64,000 nucleotides of DNA from Pelagibius sp037652055 (GTDB lineage: Bacteria > Pseudomonadota > Alphaproteobacteria > Kiloniellales > Kiloniellaceae). The position numbers were made by a program, and so were the translations under genes. Each line of letters starts with the position of its first letter. Within the stretch, counting starts at the first letter, position 1. Below the pieces are notes generated by a model. That model did no database searches, was not told the DNA's origin, and saw only the letters and a list, made by a program, of their open reading frames with translations. Positions 1-8,884 of the stretch are shown here, one piece after another. Location of the stretch: NCBI RefSeq assembly GCF_037652055.1, contig NZ_JBBKAH010000002.1:372001-436000 (forward strand), written 5' to 3'.

Positions 1-1130
1 ATCACGACATTGTCGTGGCGCTGACCATCCGCTCGGCCGAGCGGCGGCTGATTCACGATTCCTCCGACGAGGCCATCGGCCAGGTGCAGGAACTGCTGTG
101 GGACGCTGCCCTGCGCATCGAGGAAGGCGAGCTGGCGGTCGCCGAGCGCGAGCTGCGCGAGGCTCAGGAAGCGTTGATGGAAGCACTGGCGCGCGACGCG
201 CCCGACGAAGAGATCGAACGCCTGATCGAAGAGCTGCAGCAGGCGATGAACGAGTTCCTCGACCAGATGATCGAGCAGATGCGCGAGCAGATGGCCCAGG
301 AATCCATGCCGATGGAAAACCAGGAACTGCCGCCGAACAGCCAGATGCTGAATCGTCAGGACCTGATGGAAATGTTGGAGAAGGCCCGCGAGTTGGCCAA
401 GGCCGGCGCAAAGGACGCGGCGCGCGAGCTGCTGTCGCAACTGCGCGAGATGTTGGAGAACCTCAAGGCCAATCCTTACGCCCAGCAGATGAACCAGGAC
501 ATGCAGAACGCCTCGCGCATGATGCGGGAAATGGAAGACATGATGCGCGAACAGCAGGAGTTGCTGGACCGCAGCTTCGAGCGTTCGCAGCAACAGGGAC
601 AGCAGGGTGAAGGCCAGCAGCAGCAACAGGGCGACAACCAGGGCGATGCGCAGCGCCAGGAGCAGCTGCGCCGTCAGCTCGGCGAGCTGATGCGCCAGCT
701 GGGCGACGCGCTGGGTGAGATCCCGCGCCCGCTGGGCCGCGCCGAACGCGAGATGCGCGACGCGCGCGACGCCCTCGGCAACGAACAGCCGGGCCAGGCT
801 GTGCCCTCGCAGACTCGCTCCCTCGACCAGCTGCAGCAGGGCATGCAGTCGGCCATGGAGCAGTTCATGGAGATGTTCGGCCCCGGCGAGGGGGAAGGCG
901 GCGAGGTCGGCTCACGCGGGCGCGACAACCAGCGCGACCCCTTGGGCCGCGAGTCGCAGGAAGGTCCCAACGGTCAGATGAGCGACAACACCGACGGCGT
1001 GCAGATTCCCGACCAGATGGAACTGCGCCGCACCCGCGAGATCGTCGACGAGCTGCGCCGCCGGCGCGGCGAACGCGAGCGGCCGCCGCTGGAGCTCGAC
1101 TATCTCGACCGCCTGCTGGATCAGTTCTGA
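1..1130 (+). CDS. TIGR02302 (DUF4175) family protein, 5'-truncated
   Basis: The reading frame is open from the first bases of the window (an H-D-I-V-V-A start in frame), so the true start lies to the left; the GTG at 15 is probably internal. What is visible is the C-terminal half: long charged helices rich in Glu, Arg, Gln and Met (residues roughly 20-190), a Gln-rich stretch near 600-650, and a final R-E-I-V-D-E-L-R-R-R-R-G-E motif close to the stop. This pattern fits the TIGR02302/DUF4175 family of large alphaproteobacterial membrane proteins, whose N-terminal membrane segments would lie outside the window. Its function is unknown. The tail faces the minus-strand receiver gene. Family assignment is from overall sequence character. 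Confidence 0.75.
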   Translation, partial: HDIVVALTIRSAERRLIHDSSDEAIGQVQELLWDAALRIEEGELAVAERELREAQEALMEALARDAPDEEIERLIEELQQAMNEFLDQMIEQMREQMAQESMPMENQELPPNSQMLNRQDLMEMLEKARELAKAGAKDAARELLSQLREMLENLKANPYAQQMNQDMQNASRMMREMEDMMREQQELLDRSFERSQQQGQQGEGQQQQQGDNQGDAQRQEQLRRQLGELMRQLGDALGEIPRPLGRAEREMRDARDALGNEQPGQAVPSQTRSLDQLQQGMQSAMEQFMEMFGPGEGEGGEVGSRGRDNQRDPLGRESQEGPNGQMSDNTDGVQIPDQMELRRTREIVDELRRRRGERERPPLELDYLDRLLDQF

Positions 1131-1149
1131 CAGGATGTATGGAAGCTTT

Positions 1150-1168
1150 CGGCGCTGCCGGAGCGCCG
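1150..1168. terminator. Small inverted repeat between convergent genes
   Basis: A 7-bp stem (CGGCGCT/AGCGCCG) with a 5-nt loop lies between the stop of the TIGR02302 gene and the stop of the cpdR-like gene. There is no T-tract on either side, so a role as bidirectional terminator is only a guess. Confidence 0.25.
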
Positions 1169-1205
1169 GTCCCGAAGGGTGAAGCGACGGGGCCTCGACG
1201 GGGCC

Positions 1206-1583
1206 TCAGTGGCAGGTCATCTCTTCGGCGGTCAGCGCCGCCTCGGCGGCCTCGCAGATTTCCTGCAGGGTGAACGGCTTGGTGATGACCTCGCAGATCA
1301 GGACCTCGAGGTTGTGGGCGCGCTGGCGCTCGGCGGAATAGCCGGTCATCAGCAGCACCGGCAGCGACGGGAAGTCCTTCGCCACCTTCAGCGCCAGTCC
1401 GATGCCGTCCAGGCTGGGCATTACGATGTCGGTAATCAGCAGATCGAAATTGTCACCGCCAAGGGCTTCCAGCGCCTGCACGCCGTCTTCGACGGAGGTG
1501 ACCTTGTGGCCTCGATGGGTGAGGGCTCGGCTGACAAAGCTCTTAACGGCCATGTCGTCTTCGGCGACCAGGATGCGCGCCAT
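1206..1583 (-). CDS. cpdR: CpdR-like single-domain response regulator
   Basis: A stand-alone receiver domain of 125 residues. The phosphoacceptor is Asp52 (ITDIVMP), with the acidic pair at E8-D9-D10, the conserved Thr at LLMTGYS (T80) and Lys at TKPF (K102). The start MARILVAEDD matches CpdR, and an AGGAGA ribosome site stands 6-9 bases ahead of this ATG, so this start is preferred over a longer in-frame extension. In Caulobacter, unphosphorylated CpdR primes ClpXP for cell-cycle-dependent proteolysis (family knowledge). No kinase gene is adjacent. CpdR is the best match by start, length and motif spacing, but other CheY-like receivers cannot be excluded. Confidence 0.8.
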   Translation of the reverse strand: MARILVAEDDMAVKSFVSRALTHRGHKVTSVEDGVQALEALGGDNFDLLITDIVMPSLDGIGLALKVAKDFPSLPVLLMTGYSAERQRAHNLEVLICEVITKPFTLQEICEAAEAALTAEEMTCH

Positions 1584-1770
1584 GGGATCTCCGTCTCCTG
1601 CGGGCTTGCGGGCGAGGCGACGGCCGCAAGTTACCGGCCGTTTCCTCTCCGGCCAAACTGCCACCCGCGTGGTTAAGCAAGGCTTAATGGGGCGCCGTGA
1701 GATGGTGGATAGACGGTGGATAGAAGCACTTGGTGGGACGGCGAATCCGGCAATCCCGAGAACGCGGCGC

Positions 1771-2433
1771 TCACTGCGCCGCGGAGTCCTCGACCGGTTG
1801 CGCCTGCCCTGCAAAAGTCACCGAGACGCTGCTGGCCGAGGGCGGCGGATTCTTGGTCACCGTCTCAAAGCTGACGGTCTCGCCGGCATCCAGCGCACCC
1901 TCAGGCACATCGAAGAACCACTCGGTGACCACCGCACCCGCCCCGTCGCTGAGCTGGATGCGCAGCGGCGGCAGCGTCTGCTTGCGTTTCGAGATATTGG
2001 CGAGCTGTCCGCGCACCGTGATCACGTCGTCGCCGTCGACCGCCGTCCGGCTGGTCGTCACGTTGCTGAGCTGCAGCGAGGCCCCCGATTCGGGCAACGG
2101 GATGCCCAACAGGTTGTACACGTCGGCAAGCTGCGGGAACTGGGTGACGATGCGCGCGCGCTCGAACCAGCCCACGGCGGCGACTCCGCCGATGAAGGCG
2201 AGCAGCAGCAGCCAACCGACCAGCACGCCCCTGCCCTTCTTCTTGGGGGGCGGCGCTGCACGACGGCGCGGCGGCGGGGGCGGCACGTCGGCCAGCCCCG
2301 CCCGCGGGTCATTTTCCGGCATCTGGTGCCAGCAGTTGCTGCACTTGCCGCAACGGACGATACGTCCGTCATAGCCGAGCTGCTCCTCATCGACTTGGAA
2401 GCGGCTCTCGCAGGCAGGACAGGAAACGATCAT
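1771..2433 (-). CDS. Zinc-ribbon (MJ0042/DUF3426-type) membrane protein
   Basis: 220 residues. An N-terminal zinc ribbon carries CxxC pairs at C5/C8 and C28/C31, as in the MJ0042 finger-like domain. A Pro/Arg/Lys-rich linker (about 48-67) follows, then one membrane segment (about 68-88, GVLVGWLLLLAFIGGVAAVG) and a C-terminal beta-rich domain of DUF3426 type. The topology suggests a cytoplasmic ribbon and a periplasmic domain. Such proteins commonly sit beside ftsE in alphaproteobacteria, and here ftsE is divergent with about 145 bp between the starts. The function is unknown; a link to envelope or division is inferred from context. Confidence 0.8.
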   Translation of the reverse strand: MIVSCPACESRFQVDEEQLGYDGRIVRCGKCSNCWHQMPENDPRAGLADVPPPPPRRRAAPPPKKKGRGVLVGWLLLLAFIGGVAAVGWFERARIVTQFPQLADVYNLLGIPLPESGASLQLSNVTTSRTAVDGDDVITVRGQLANISKRKQTLPPLRIQLSDGAGAVVTEWFFDVPEGALDAGETVSFETVTKNPPPSASSVSVTFAGQAQPVEDSAAQ

Positions 2434-2579
2434 AGACGACTGCGCCCCTCCGAAGAGCTGTCACGGTAACCTTATATGGAGGAGGTATAAGCAAAGCAAG
2501 GAATGAGCAGGGGCCTTTACGGGACTGACTTGGCTATGCCATTTTCGAATCGGACTTCCGAGAAAAGGAAAAATGCACC

Positions 2580-3302
2580 TTGGTTCGCTTCGAGGACGTC
2601 GTGCTGCGCTATGGAAACGGGCCGGAAATCCTGAAGCGAGTCTCCCTGCAGTTCGACCCGGGATCCTACCATTTCCTGCTCGGCCCCAGCGGCGCCGGCA
2701 AATCGTCGCTGCTGCGCATGATGTTCCTCGCCCAGCGGCCGAGCGAGGGTCGAGTCGCGCTTTTCGGCCGTGACGTGGCCGGTCTCAGCCGGCGGGAAAC
2801 CGCGCTGATGCGCCGGCGAATCGGAGTCGTTTTCCAGGATTTCCGCCTGCTCGACCACCTTACCGCGCGCGAGAACGTCGCCCTGCCGCTACGCATCGGC
2901 GGCCAGGCGGCGCTGCGCGGCGACAAGGGGCGCAGCGAAAGGGACGTCGAGGAGCTGCTGGCCTGGGTCGGACTGGCCGACCACATGGACGCCCTGCCGC
3001 CGACGCTGTCCGGCGGCCAGCAACAGCGGGTCGCCATCGCCCGCGCGGTGATCGCCCGCCCCAGCCTGCTGCTGGCCGACGAGCCGACCGGCAACCTGGA
3101 TGACCGCATGGCCGTGCGCCTGCTCTACCTCTTCGAGGAGTTGAACAAGATCGGCACCACCGTGGTGATCGCCACCCATAACGAATCGCTGGTGCGCCGC
3201 TTTCCCCACCCGGTCACCCGGCTGCTCGACGGAGCGGTCGATACCTCCGAAGACACGCCGCCCGCCGGGGCTGCCGCCGGCAGCCTGCGCGGCGGGCGCT
3301 GA
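2580..3302 (+). CDS. ftsE: Cell division ATP-binding protein FtsE
   Basis: ATPase of the FtsEX complex, which in other bacteria recruits division factors and activates periplasmic peptidoglycan hydrolases through EnvC-like partners. Walker A is GPSGAGKS (35-42), the ABC signature LSGGQ (143-147), Walker B LLLADE (163-168) and the switch His about 200. Translation probably starts at TTG 2580, with AGGAA nine bases upstream; the nearby ATG at 2573 is out of frame. 240 residues is somewhat longer than typical FtsE (about 220) because of a Pro/Gly/Ala-rich tail. ftsX follows after 3 bp, so the two are cotranscribed. Confidence 0.93.
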   Translation: MVRFEDVVLRYGNGPEILKRVSLQFDPGSYHFLLGPSGAGKSSLLRMMFLAQRPSEGRVALFGRDVAGLSRRETALMRRRIGVVFQDFRLLDHLTARENVALPLRIGGQAALRGDKGRSERDVEELLAWVGLADHMDALPPTLSGGQQQRVAIARAVIARPSLLLADEPTGNLDDRMAVRLLYLFEELNKIGTTVVIATHNESLVRRFPHPVTRLLDGAVDTSEDTPPAGAAAGSLRGGR

Positions 3303-3305
3303 GCC

Positions 3306-4241
3306 ATGGCCAAGTCCGACAGATCCAAGGGCGGCAAGCCCAAAGCCAGCAGACCCAAGTCCGGCAGAAGGGGCCGCCCGGCCGTTCCCCTCGACCGCGA
3401 CGCCTCCGGACGCTACATGCCGCTGCTGGTCGCCATCATGGTCTACCTCGCCGCGCTGGCGCTGGCCGGGGCGCTGTCGATGAACAAGCTGGCCGTCCGC
3501 TGGGATACCGGGCTCGCCGGGACGCTGACCGTGCAGCTGCCGGCGGAGGCCGGCGGCGCCGACAGCCCCCAGCTCGCCGCCGTGCTGGCCGCCCTCGCCG
3601 AGACCCCCGGCGTCGTCAGCGTCGAGGCGATGGACGACGACGCCATGACCGCTCTGCTGGAGCCCTGGCTGGGCGAGGCGATGCTGACCGGCGACCTGCC
3701 GCTGCCGCGCCTCATCGCCGTCACCTTCGATCCAGCAGACCCACCGGACCTCGGCGCCCTCGACGCCCGTCTTGAGACGCTGGTGCCCGGCACCCAGGTG
3801 GACGACCATCAGCGCTGGCTGTCGCGCCTGCTGGATGTTGCCCGCGCGGTCGAGGTTATGGCGCTGGTGGTGGTGGTGCTGGTGGTGCTGGCGGCCTGCA
3901 TCATGGTCGCCTTCGTCACGCGCATGGGCCTCGCCGCGCACGAGCAGGCGATCGAACTGCTGCATCTGATCGGTGCCCAGGACTCCTACGTCGCGCGCCA
4001 GTTCCAGAACCACGCGCTCAGCCTGGGCCTGCGCGGCGGGCTCATTGGCCTCGCCTTCGCGCTGCCGACCCTCTATCTCGCACGCCTGCTGCTGCAGCGC
4101 GTCGGCAGCGGCCTGCTGCCGGAGCTGAACTTCGTGCCCTACGAATGGTCGTTCTTCGCGCTGCTGCCGGTGGCCGCCGCCGGAGTCACCATGCTGACGG
4201 CCCGCGTCACGGTGCTGCGCACCTTGACGCGGATGCCCTGA
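3306..4241 (+). CDS. ftsX: Cell division permease-like protein FtsX
   Basis: Membrane partner of FtsE, 311 residues. A basic Ser/Lys/Arg-rich N-terminus (1-35) is followed by TM1 (about 38-58), a periplasmic domain of about 110 residues, and three C-terminal membrane segments beginning around 180, 230 and 275. This is the FtsX/MacB-permease topology. It does not itself transport; the family couples FtsE ATP hydrolysis to septal peptidoglycan cleavage. It follows ftsE after 3 bp and precedes the DUF218 gene by 12 bp. The sequence is typical of divergent alphaproteobacterial FtsX, recognised mostly by topology and context. Confidence 0.9.
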   Translation: MAKSDRSKGGKPKASRPKSGRRGRPAVPLDRDASGRYMPLLVAIMVYLAALALAGALSMNKLAVRWDTGLAGTLTVQLPAEAGGADSPQLAAVLAALAETPGVVSVEAMDDDAMTALLEPWLGEAMLTGDLPLPRLIAVTFDPADPPDLGALDARLETLVPGTQVDDHQRWLSRLLDVARAVEVMALVVVVLVVLAACIMVAFVTRMGLAAHEQAIELLHLIGAQDSYVARQFQNHALSLGLRGGLIGLAFALPTLYLARLLLQRVGSGLLPELNFVPYEWSFFALLPVAAAGVTMLTARVTVLRTLTRMP

Positions 4242-4253
4242 CGGGAGGGCACA

Positions 4254-4913
4254 ATGGGGCTTCGCAGCCTACGGCAGGATCGCGGCAAGGCGCCCACGCG
4301 AGGTTGGCGCCGCCTGAAACGCCTGACCGTCCTGGCCGCCGGGCTGCTGATCGCCTATGGCATCGGCTTCCTGTGGTTCACCACGCTGCTGCCGACCGAG
4401 GCCGAGAGCGACCCGCGCCCGACCGACGCCGTCGTGGTGCTGACCGGCGGCAGCGACCGCCTGGGTGTCGCCCTCGACCTGCTGAGCGAAGACAAGGGGA
4501 AAAAGCTTTTCGTTTCCGGGGTCTACCGCGGCGTCGACGTGCGCCAACTGCTCGATCTCTCGCAGCACTCACCGGAAGATCTTTCCTGCTGCGTGGTGCT
4601 GGGCTACGAGGCCGACAATACCCGCGGCAATGCCGTCGAGACGGCGGCGTGGATGAAGGAACAGGGCTTCACCTCGCTGCGCCTGGTGACGGCGACCTAC
4701 CACATGCCCCGCTCGCTGCTGGAGTTTCGCCGCCTGATGCCGGCGATCGAGATCGTGCCGCACCCGGTGTTTCCCGAGCACTTCAAGCGTGAGAACTGGT
4801 GGATGTGGCCCGGCAGCAGCACCCTACTGATCACCGAGTACACCAAGTACCTGGTCGCCCTGGTGCGCGGGGTCTTCGACCCCCTGCTCGACCGCCTCGC
4901 CCTGATGTTCTGA
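4254..4913 (+). CDS. YdcF/SanA-family (DUF218) membrane-anchored protein
   Basis: 219 residues with one N-terminal membrane segment (about 26-48) and a DUF218 domain. Signature elements are DAVVVLTGGSDRLGVALDLL (about 59-78), a LGYEADNTRGNAVE segment and the TATYHMPRS motif near 145. Related proteins (ElyC/SanA/YdcF) are linked to envelope integrity and vancomycin resistance in E. coli, but the chemistry is unsettled. The gene lies between ftsX and a plsC-like acyltransferase and its stop overlaps the next start (TGATG), which points to coupled translation in a four-gene envelope operon. Confidence 0.85.
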   Translation: MGLRSLRQDRGKAPTRGWRRLKRLTVLAAGLLIAYGIGFLWFTTLLPTEAESDPRPTDAVVVLTGGSDRLGVALDLLSEDKGKKLFVSGVYRGVDVRQLLDLSQHSPEDLSCCVVLGYEADNTRGNAVETAAWMKEQGFTSLRLVTATYHMPRSLLEFRRLMPAIEIVPHPVFPEHFKRENWWMWPGSSTLLITEYTKYLVALVRGVFDPLLDRLALMF

Positions 4914-5665
4914 TGACCGCCCTGCGCTCGCTGCTCTTCAACGGCTTCTTCTACGGCTGGACGGCGCTCTGCGTCTTTGCCGGGCTGCCGCTGCTGCTTG
5001 GACCGCGCGCCGGCATCTACTATCTGGGCCGTGTCTGGGCGCACCCGATCATCGCGGCGCTGGGCATCCTCTGCGGCCTGCGCTACCGGGTGCGCGGGCG
5101 CGAGAACCTGCCGGACGGCGCCGTGCTGATCGCCGCCAAGCACCAGTCGGCCTGGGACACCATCATCTTCTCCATCCTGCTGTGGGATCACAGCTTCGTT
5201 CTGAAGCAAGAACTGACCCGCATCCCGCTGTTCGGCCTCTACCTGATCCGCGCCGGCCTCATTCCCGTCGACCGCAAGGGCGGCGCCAAAGCCCTGCGCA
5301 AGATGGTGGCCGCCGCCAAAGCGGCCGCCGCCCTCGGCCGCCCCATCGTGATCTTCCCGGAAGGCACCAGGGTGGCCCCCGAACAGCACCGCCCCTACCA
5401 CCCGGGCGTCGCCGCCCTTTACGGCCAGTTGCAGGTGCCGGTGGTGCCGGTGGCGCTCAATTCCGGGATTTTTTGGCGCCGCAACAGCTTCTGGAAGCGG
5501 CCCGGGACGATCACCCTGGAGTTCCTGCCGCCGATCGAGCCCGGCTTGCAGCGCCGGGACTTCCTCGCACGCCTGGAAACCGCCATCGAGGGGCGCAGCC
5601 GCGCCCTGGCCGCCGAGCCGGCCGGTGGGGACGGCGGCTTCGCCGATTCCACCCGCGGATCATAA
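4913..5665 (+). CDS. plsC: 1-acyl-sn-glycerol-3-phosphate acyltransferase (PlsC family)
   Basis: Transfers an acyl chain to lysophosphatidic acid in phospholipid synthesis at the inner membrane. The catalytic HX4D motif is H77-Q-S-A-W-D82 and the substrate-binding FPEGTR is at 148-153; a hydrophobic N-terminal segment (8-30) fits membrane attachment. About 250 residues is normal for the family. The start at 4913 overlaps the previous stop (TGATG); an upstream in-frame extension to 4799 lies inside ydcF and is rejected. It is the last gene of the ftsE operon. Specificity for lysophosphatidate is assumed from the family. A second acyltransferase of another type lies at 54805-55716. Confidence 0.88.
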   Translation: MTALRSLLFNGFFYGWTALCVFAGLPLLLGPRAGIYYLGRVWAHPIIAALGILCGLRYRVRGRENLPDGAVLIAAKHQSAWDTIIFSILLWDHSFVLKQELTRIPLFGLYLIRAGLIPVDRKGGAKALRKMVAAAKAAAALGRPIVIFPEGTRVAPEQHRPYHPGVAALYGQLQVPVVPVALNSGIFWRRNSFWKRPGTITLEFLPPIEPGLQRRDFLARLETAIEGRSRALAAEPAGGDGGFADSTRGS

Positions 5666-5815
5666 CGCCCGCAAACGCAAGCCCTTGACCGCGAAATTGC
5701 TGTGCGCACATCTGTGGATAGCTTTAGTGGTCTGCCCGCTCGTAGTGGAATGGCACTTGCCAACTCGGAATCTTAAAGCGACTCGGATAGATTGAAACGA
5801 AGCAGGAACGTTCGC

Positions 5816-5844
5816 TTGACCAGCCCCCGGGCCGCACCTATCGT
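5816..5844 (+). promoter_or_regulatory. Candidate sigma70-type promoter for nrdJ
   Basis: TTGACC (5816-5821) and TATCGT (5839-5844) are separated by exactly 17 bp and lie about 67 bp ahead of the nrdJ start. No clear NrdR box pair or cobalamin-riboswitch core was recognised in the 245-bp gap. Seen by eye only. Confidence 0.45.
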
Positions 5845-5910
5845 CAGGCGAGCATTTCTGCCAAATATCGACGCGTCTGCCGCGACTGGCGGCCCGCGAA
5901 AGGCGGTGAA

Positions 5911-8277
5911 ATGACCAAACTGACGGCCCTGTCCCAGGAAATCTGGGACATGAAGTACCGCCTGAAGACCGCTTCCGGCGAGCCTGTGGACAAAACCATC
6001 GCCGAGACCTGGCGCCGCATTGCCTGCGCCCTGGCCGCCGCTGAGGCCCCTGGCGAGCCCCACGAGCGTCGCCGCAAGGCTATGGAATCTCAGTTCTTTA
6101 GCGCCCTGGAGGATTTCCGTTTCCTGCCCGCCGGACGCATCCAGGCGGGCGCCGGCACCGACCGCAAGGTCACCCTGTTCAACTGCTTCGTCATGGGGAC
6201 CATCCCCGACGACATGGGCGGCATCTTCGAGCACCTGAAGGAGGCCGCCCTGACCATGCAGCAGGGCGGCGGCATCGGCTACGACTTCTCCACCCTGCGG
6301 CCCAAGGGCGCGGTGGTGCACGGCATCGGCGCCGACGCTTCCGGCCCCTTGAGCTTCATGGACGTGTGGGATGCCATGTGCCGCACCATCATGTCCGCCG
6401 GCTCGCGGCGCGGCGCCATGATGGCGACGCTGGCCTGCGACCACCCGGACATCGAGGCCTTCATCGCCGCCAAGCAGGAGCCCGGCCGGCTTTCCATGTT
6501 CAATCTCTCGGTGCTGGTGAGCGACGCCTTCATGCAGGCGGTGCGCGAGGACCAGCCCTGGGACCTCGTCTTCGCCGGCACGGTCTACCGCACCGTCCCC
6601 GCCCGCGCCCTGTGGGACAAGATCATGCGCGCGACCTATGCCGCCGCCGAGCCGGGCGTGATCTTCATCGACCGCATCAACCAGCGCAACAACCTCGCCT
6701 ACTGCGAGGACATCCGTGCCACCAACCCCTGCGGCGAGCAGCCGCTGCCGCCCTACGGCGCCTGCCTGCTCGGTTCGGTGAACCTCATGGCGCTGGTGAA
6801 GCAGCCCTTCGAGGAAGGCGCCGACGTGGATGTGGAGGCCCTGGCCGAGCTGGTGCCGACGGCGGTGCGCATGCTCGACAACGCCATCGACGTTTCGCGA
6901 TTCCCGCTGGAGGCACAGCACCAGGAAGCCCACGCCAAGCGCCGCATCGGCCTCGGCATCACTGGCCTGGCCGACGCCCTCATCGCCTGCGGACTGCGCT
7001 ACGGCAGCGCCGAGGCGGTGAAGGCGACCGAGCGCTGGCTCGCCGCTTTCCGCCGCCACGCCTACCTCGCCTCGGTCGAACTCGCCAAGGAAAAAGGCCC
7101 CTTCCCGCTTTACGACCGCGACGCCTACCTCGCCGGCGAAACCATCCGGGAACTCGACGCCGACGTGCAGGAGGCGATCCGCGCGCACGGGATCCGCAAC
7201 GCGCTGGTCACCTCGGTCGCGCCGACCGGCACCATCTCGCTCTTGGCCGACAACATCTCCTCCGGCCTGGAGCCGGTATTCAGCTTCACCTACAAGCGCC
7301 GCATCCTGCAGGCCAACGGCAGCCGCCGCGAGGAGCAGGTGAGCGACTACGCCTACCGCCTGTTCCGCCGCCTGAAGGGCGAAGACGCGGCACTGCCGCC
7401 CGCCTTCGTAAACGCGCAGACCCTGGAGCCGGCCGCCCATGTGGTCATGCAGGCCGCCGTGCAGCGCTATATCGACAGCTCGGTCTCCAAGACCATCAAC
7501 CTGCCGGCCGACATTTCCTTCGAGGCCTTCAAGGACGTCTACCAGCAGGCTTACGACCTGGGCTGCAAGGGCTGCACAACCTATCGGCCCAATGACATCA
7601 CCGGCGCGGTACTCTCGCTCGGCGCCGAGGGTCATCCGGCGGCGACGACGGAACTGGTGGCGGCGCCCCCGGCCGGCGCCCCGACTGCGACCGTCCCGCC
7701 AAGCGGCGACGTCGTCTACATGACCGCACCGCTGGCCCGTCCCGAGGTCCTGCCGGGGCGCTCCTACAAACTGCGCTGGCCGGAGAGCGACCACGCGATC
7801 TACATCACGATCAACGACATCGTGGAGGAAGGGGCGGTCAAGCCGGGAGGGGGCAAGGAGCCGCGCCGGCGGCCCTTCGAGATCTTCATCAATTCCAAGA
7901 ACATGGAGCACTACGCCTGGACCGTGGCGCTCACGCGCATGATCTCGGCCGTGTTCCGCCGCGGCGGCGACGTCTCCTTCGTGGTCGACGAACTGAAGGC
8001 GGTGTTCGACCCGCGCGGCGGCGCCTGGATGGAAGGCCGCTACGTGCCCTCGCTGCTGGCCGCCATCGGCGGCGTCATCGAGCGCCACATGATCGACATC
8101 GGCTTCCTGCAGGCAGCCAAGCCGGCGGCAGGCGAGGAGCAGAAGGCCGTGGTGAACCTGGGTGGTCCGGCCGGCGGCACCCGATTCGCCCAGTGCCCCA
8201 AGTGCGGCAGCGCCGGCCTGATCCGCCAGGAAGGCTGCGACCTCTGCACCAACTGCGGCTATTCCAAGTGCGGGTAG
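5911..8277 (+). CDS. nrdJ: Adenosylcobalamin-dependent (class II) ribonucleotide reductase
   Basis: Reduces ribonucleotides to deoxyribonucleotides using adenosylcobalamin to generate the thiyl radical, so it works with or without oxygen. 788 residues. Visible are a RNR N-terminal segment, FNCFVMG (first redox Cys), the long barrel with NPCGEQ and YGACLLGSVNL (Cys and Gly of the active site), VAPTGTIS, and GCKGCTTYRPN. A C-terminal TSCPD-type region (about 640-735) is followed by a Cys-rich tail CPKCG...CTNCGYSKCG. The ATG has a purine-rich GGCGGTGAA just ahead. It stands alone, convergent with doxX. No class I genes are visible in the window. The very long antisense frame here is a codon-bias artefact. 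Confidence 0.95.
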   Translation: MTKLTALSQEIWDMKYRLKTASGEPVDKTIAETWRRIACALAAAEAPGEPHERRRKAMESQFFSALEDFRFLPAGRIQAGAGTDRKVTLFNCFVMGTIPDDMGGIFEHLKEAALTMQQGGGIGYDFSTLRPKGAVVHGIGADASGPLSFMDVWDAMCRTIMSAGSRRGAMMATLACDHPDIEAFIAAKQEPGRLSMFNLSVLVSDAFMQAVREDQPWDLVFAGTVYRTVPARALWDKIMRATYAAAEPGVIFIDRINQRNNLAYCEDIRATNPCGEQPLPPYGACLLGSVNLMALVKQPFEEGADVDVEALAELVPTAVRMLDNAIDVSRFPLEAQHQEAHAKRRIGLGITGLADALIACGLRYGSAEAVKATERWLAAFRRHAYLASVELAKEKGPFPLYDRDAYLAGETIRELDADVQEAIRAHGIRNALVTSVAPTGTISLLADNISSGLEPVFSFTYKRRILQANGSRREEQVSDYAYRLFRRLKGEDAALPPAFVNAQTLEPAAHVVMQAAVQRYIDSSVSKTINLPADISFEAFKDVYQQAYDLGCKGCTTYRPNDITGAVLSLGAEGHPAATTELVAAPPAGAPTATVPPSGDVVYMTAPLARPEVLPGRSYKLRWPESDHAIYITINDIVEEGAVKPGGGKEPRRRPFEIFINSKNMEHYAWTVALTRMISAVFRRGGDVSFVVDELKAVFDPRGGAWMEGRYVPSLLAAIGGVIERHMIDIGFLQAAKPAAGEEQKAVVNLGGPAGGTRFAQCPKCGSAGLIRQEGCDLCTNCGYSKCG

Positions 8278-8287
8278 CGCGGGGCGG

Positions 8288-8875
8288 TTAGGCTGTTGCG
8301 TGCCGTTTGGACAGATTCGCCCTGAGCTGCTTTCCCAACACCCAGTCCAACGAAACGGCACCCGCGCCCTTCACCACCAGCACCAGAAGCAGGAAGATCC
8401 AGAAGGCGCGCTGGTCGAGGATCGTCGCGTCGGGCAGGCGGTCGAACCAGCTGCCGATGGTCTTGGCATCGACACCGTGGAAGGCGATGTCGACGTAGCT
8501 CTGCACCAGCGTGAAGCCGATCATCCCGAGCGCGGCGAGGCGCGTGAAGAGACCCAGCACGATCAGCAGCGGCAGGATGAACTCCGCATAGGTGCCGGCA
8601 AAGACAATAATGTCCCAGGGGAAGAACGGCACCTGCGAGGCGTCGTAGCCGTAGGCCTCGACCACGCTGGGCAGGATCTGGAAGTAGGCGTTGTCGCCGA
8701 CGGCGAAGAAACCGGCGATCCCGTCCCCCACCTTGGTCGCAGCGGAGTTCAGGTAGTAGACCAACAGCACCGCAGCGAAGACGAAGCGCGCGAGAAGGCC
8801 AAGGAACCAGCCGTCAAGCGCGGCCTCGGCCCGCTCGACACTGCGGCCGTAGAGATCAATCAGCTTGGTGATCAT
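8288..8875 (-). CDS. DoxX-family membrane protein (BufD-like)
   Basis: 195 residues with four hydrophobic segments (about 24-45, 88-110, 113-132 and 155-175), the DoxX family topology. It is the last gene of the minus-strand operon YHS-bufA-bufB-bufC-doxX, 9 bp after bufC. In described bufferin loci a DoxX protein (BufD) often accompanies BufABC; its precise role is not settled, and a redox or export accessory role is inferred. The assignment as BufD rests on context, because DoxX proteins occur in many settings. Confidence 0.82.
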   Translation of the reverse strand: MITKLIDLYGRSVERAEAALDGWFLGLLARFVFAAVLLVYYLNSAATKVGDGIAGFFAVGDNAYFQILPSVVEAYGYDASQVPFFPWDIIVFAGTYAEFILPLLIVLGLFTRLAALGMIGFTLVQSYVDIAFHGVDAKTIGSWFDRLPDATILDQRAFWIFLLLVLVVKGAGAVSLDWVLGKQLRANLSKRHATA

Positions 8876-8884
8876 TTTGCCGGA

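Noticed and set aside
2889..4013. 374-codon antisense frame across ftsE-ftsX
   Set aside because: Covers two certain genes on the other strand and shows no domain or ribosome site.
5666..5910. Possible cobalamin riboswitch or NrdR boxes before nrdJ
   Set aside because: No B12-box text and no pair of NrdR-like palindromes was found.
5773..8361. 862-codon open frame antisense to nrdJ
   Set aside because: Opposite a well-supported gene; composition rich in His, Gly, Arg and Val as expected from GC-rich third positions read backwards; no domain.
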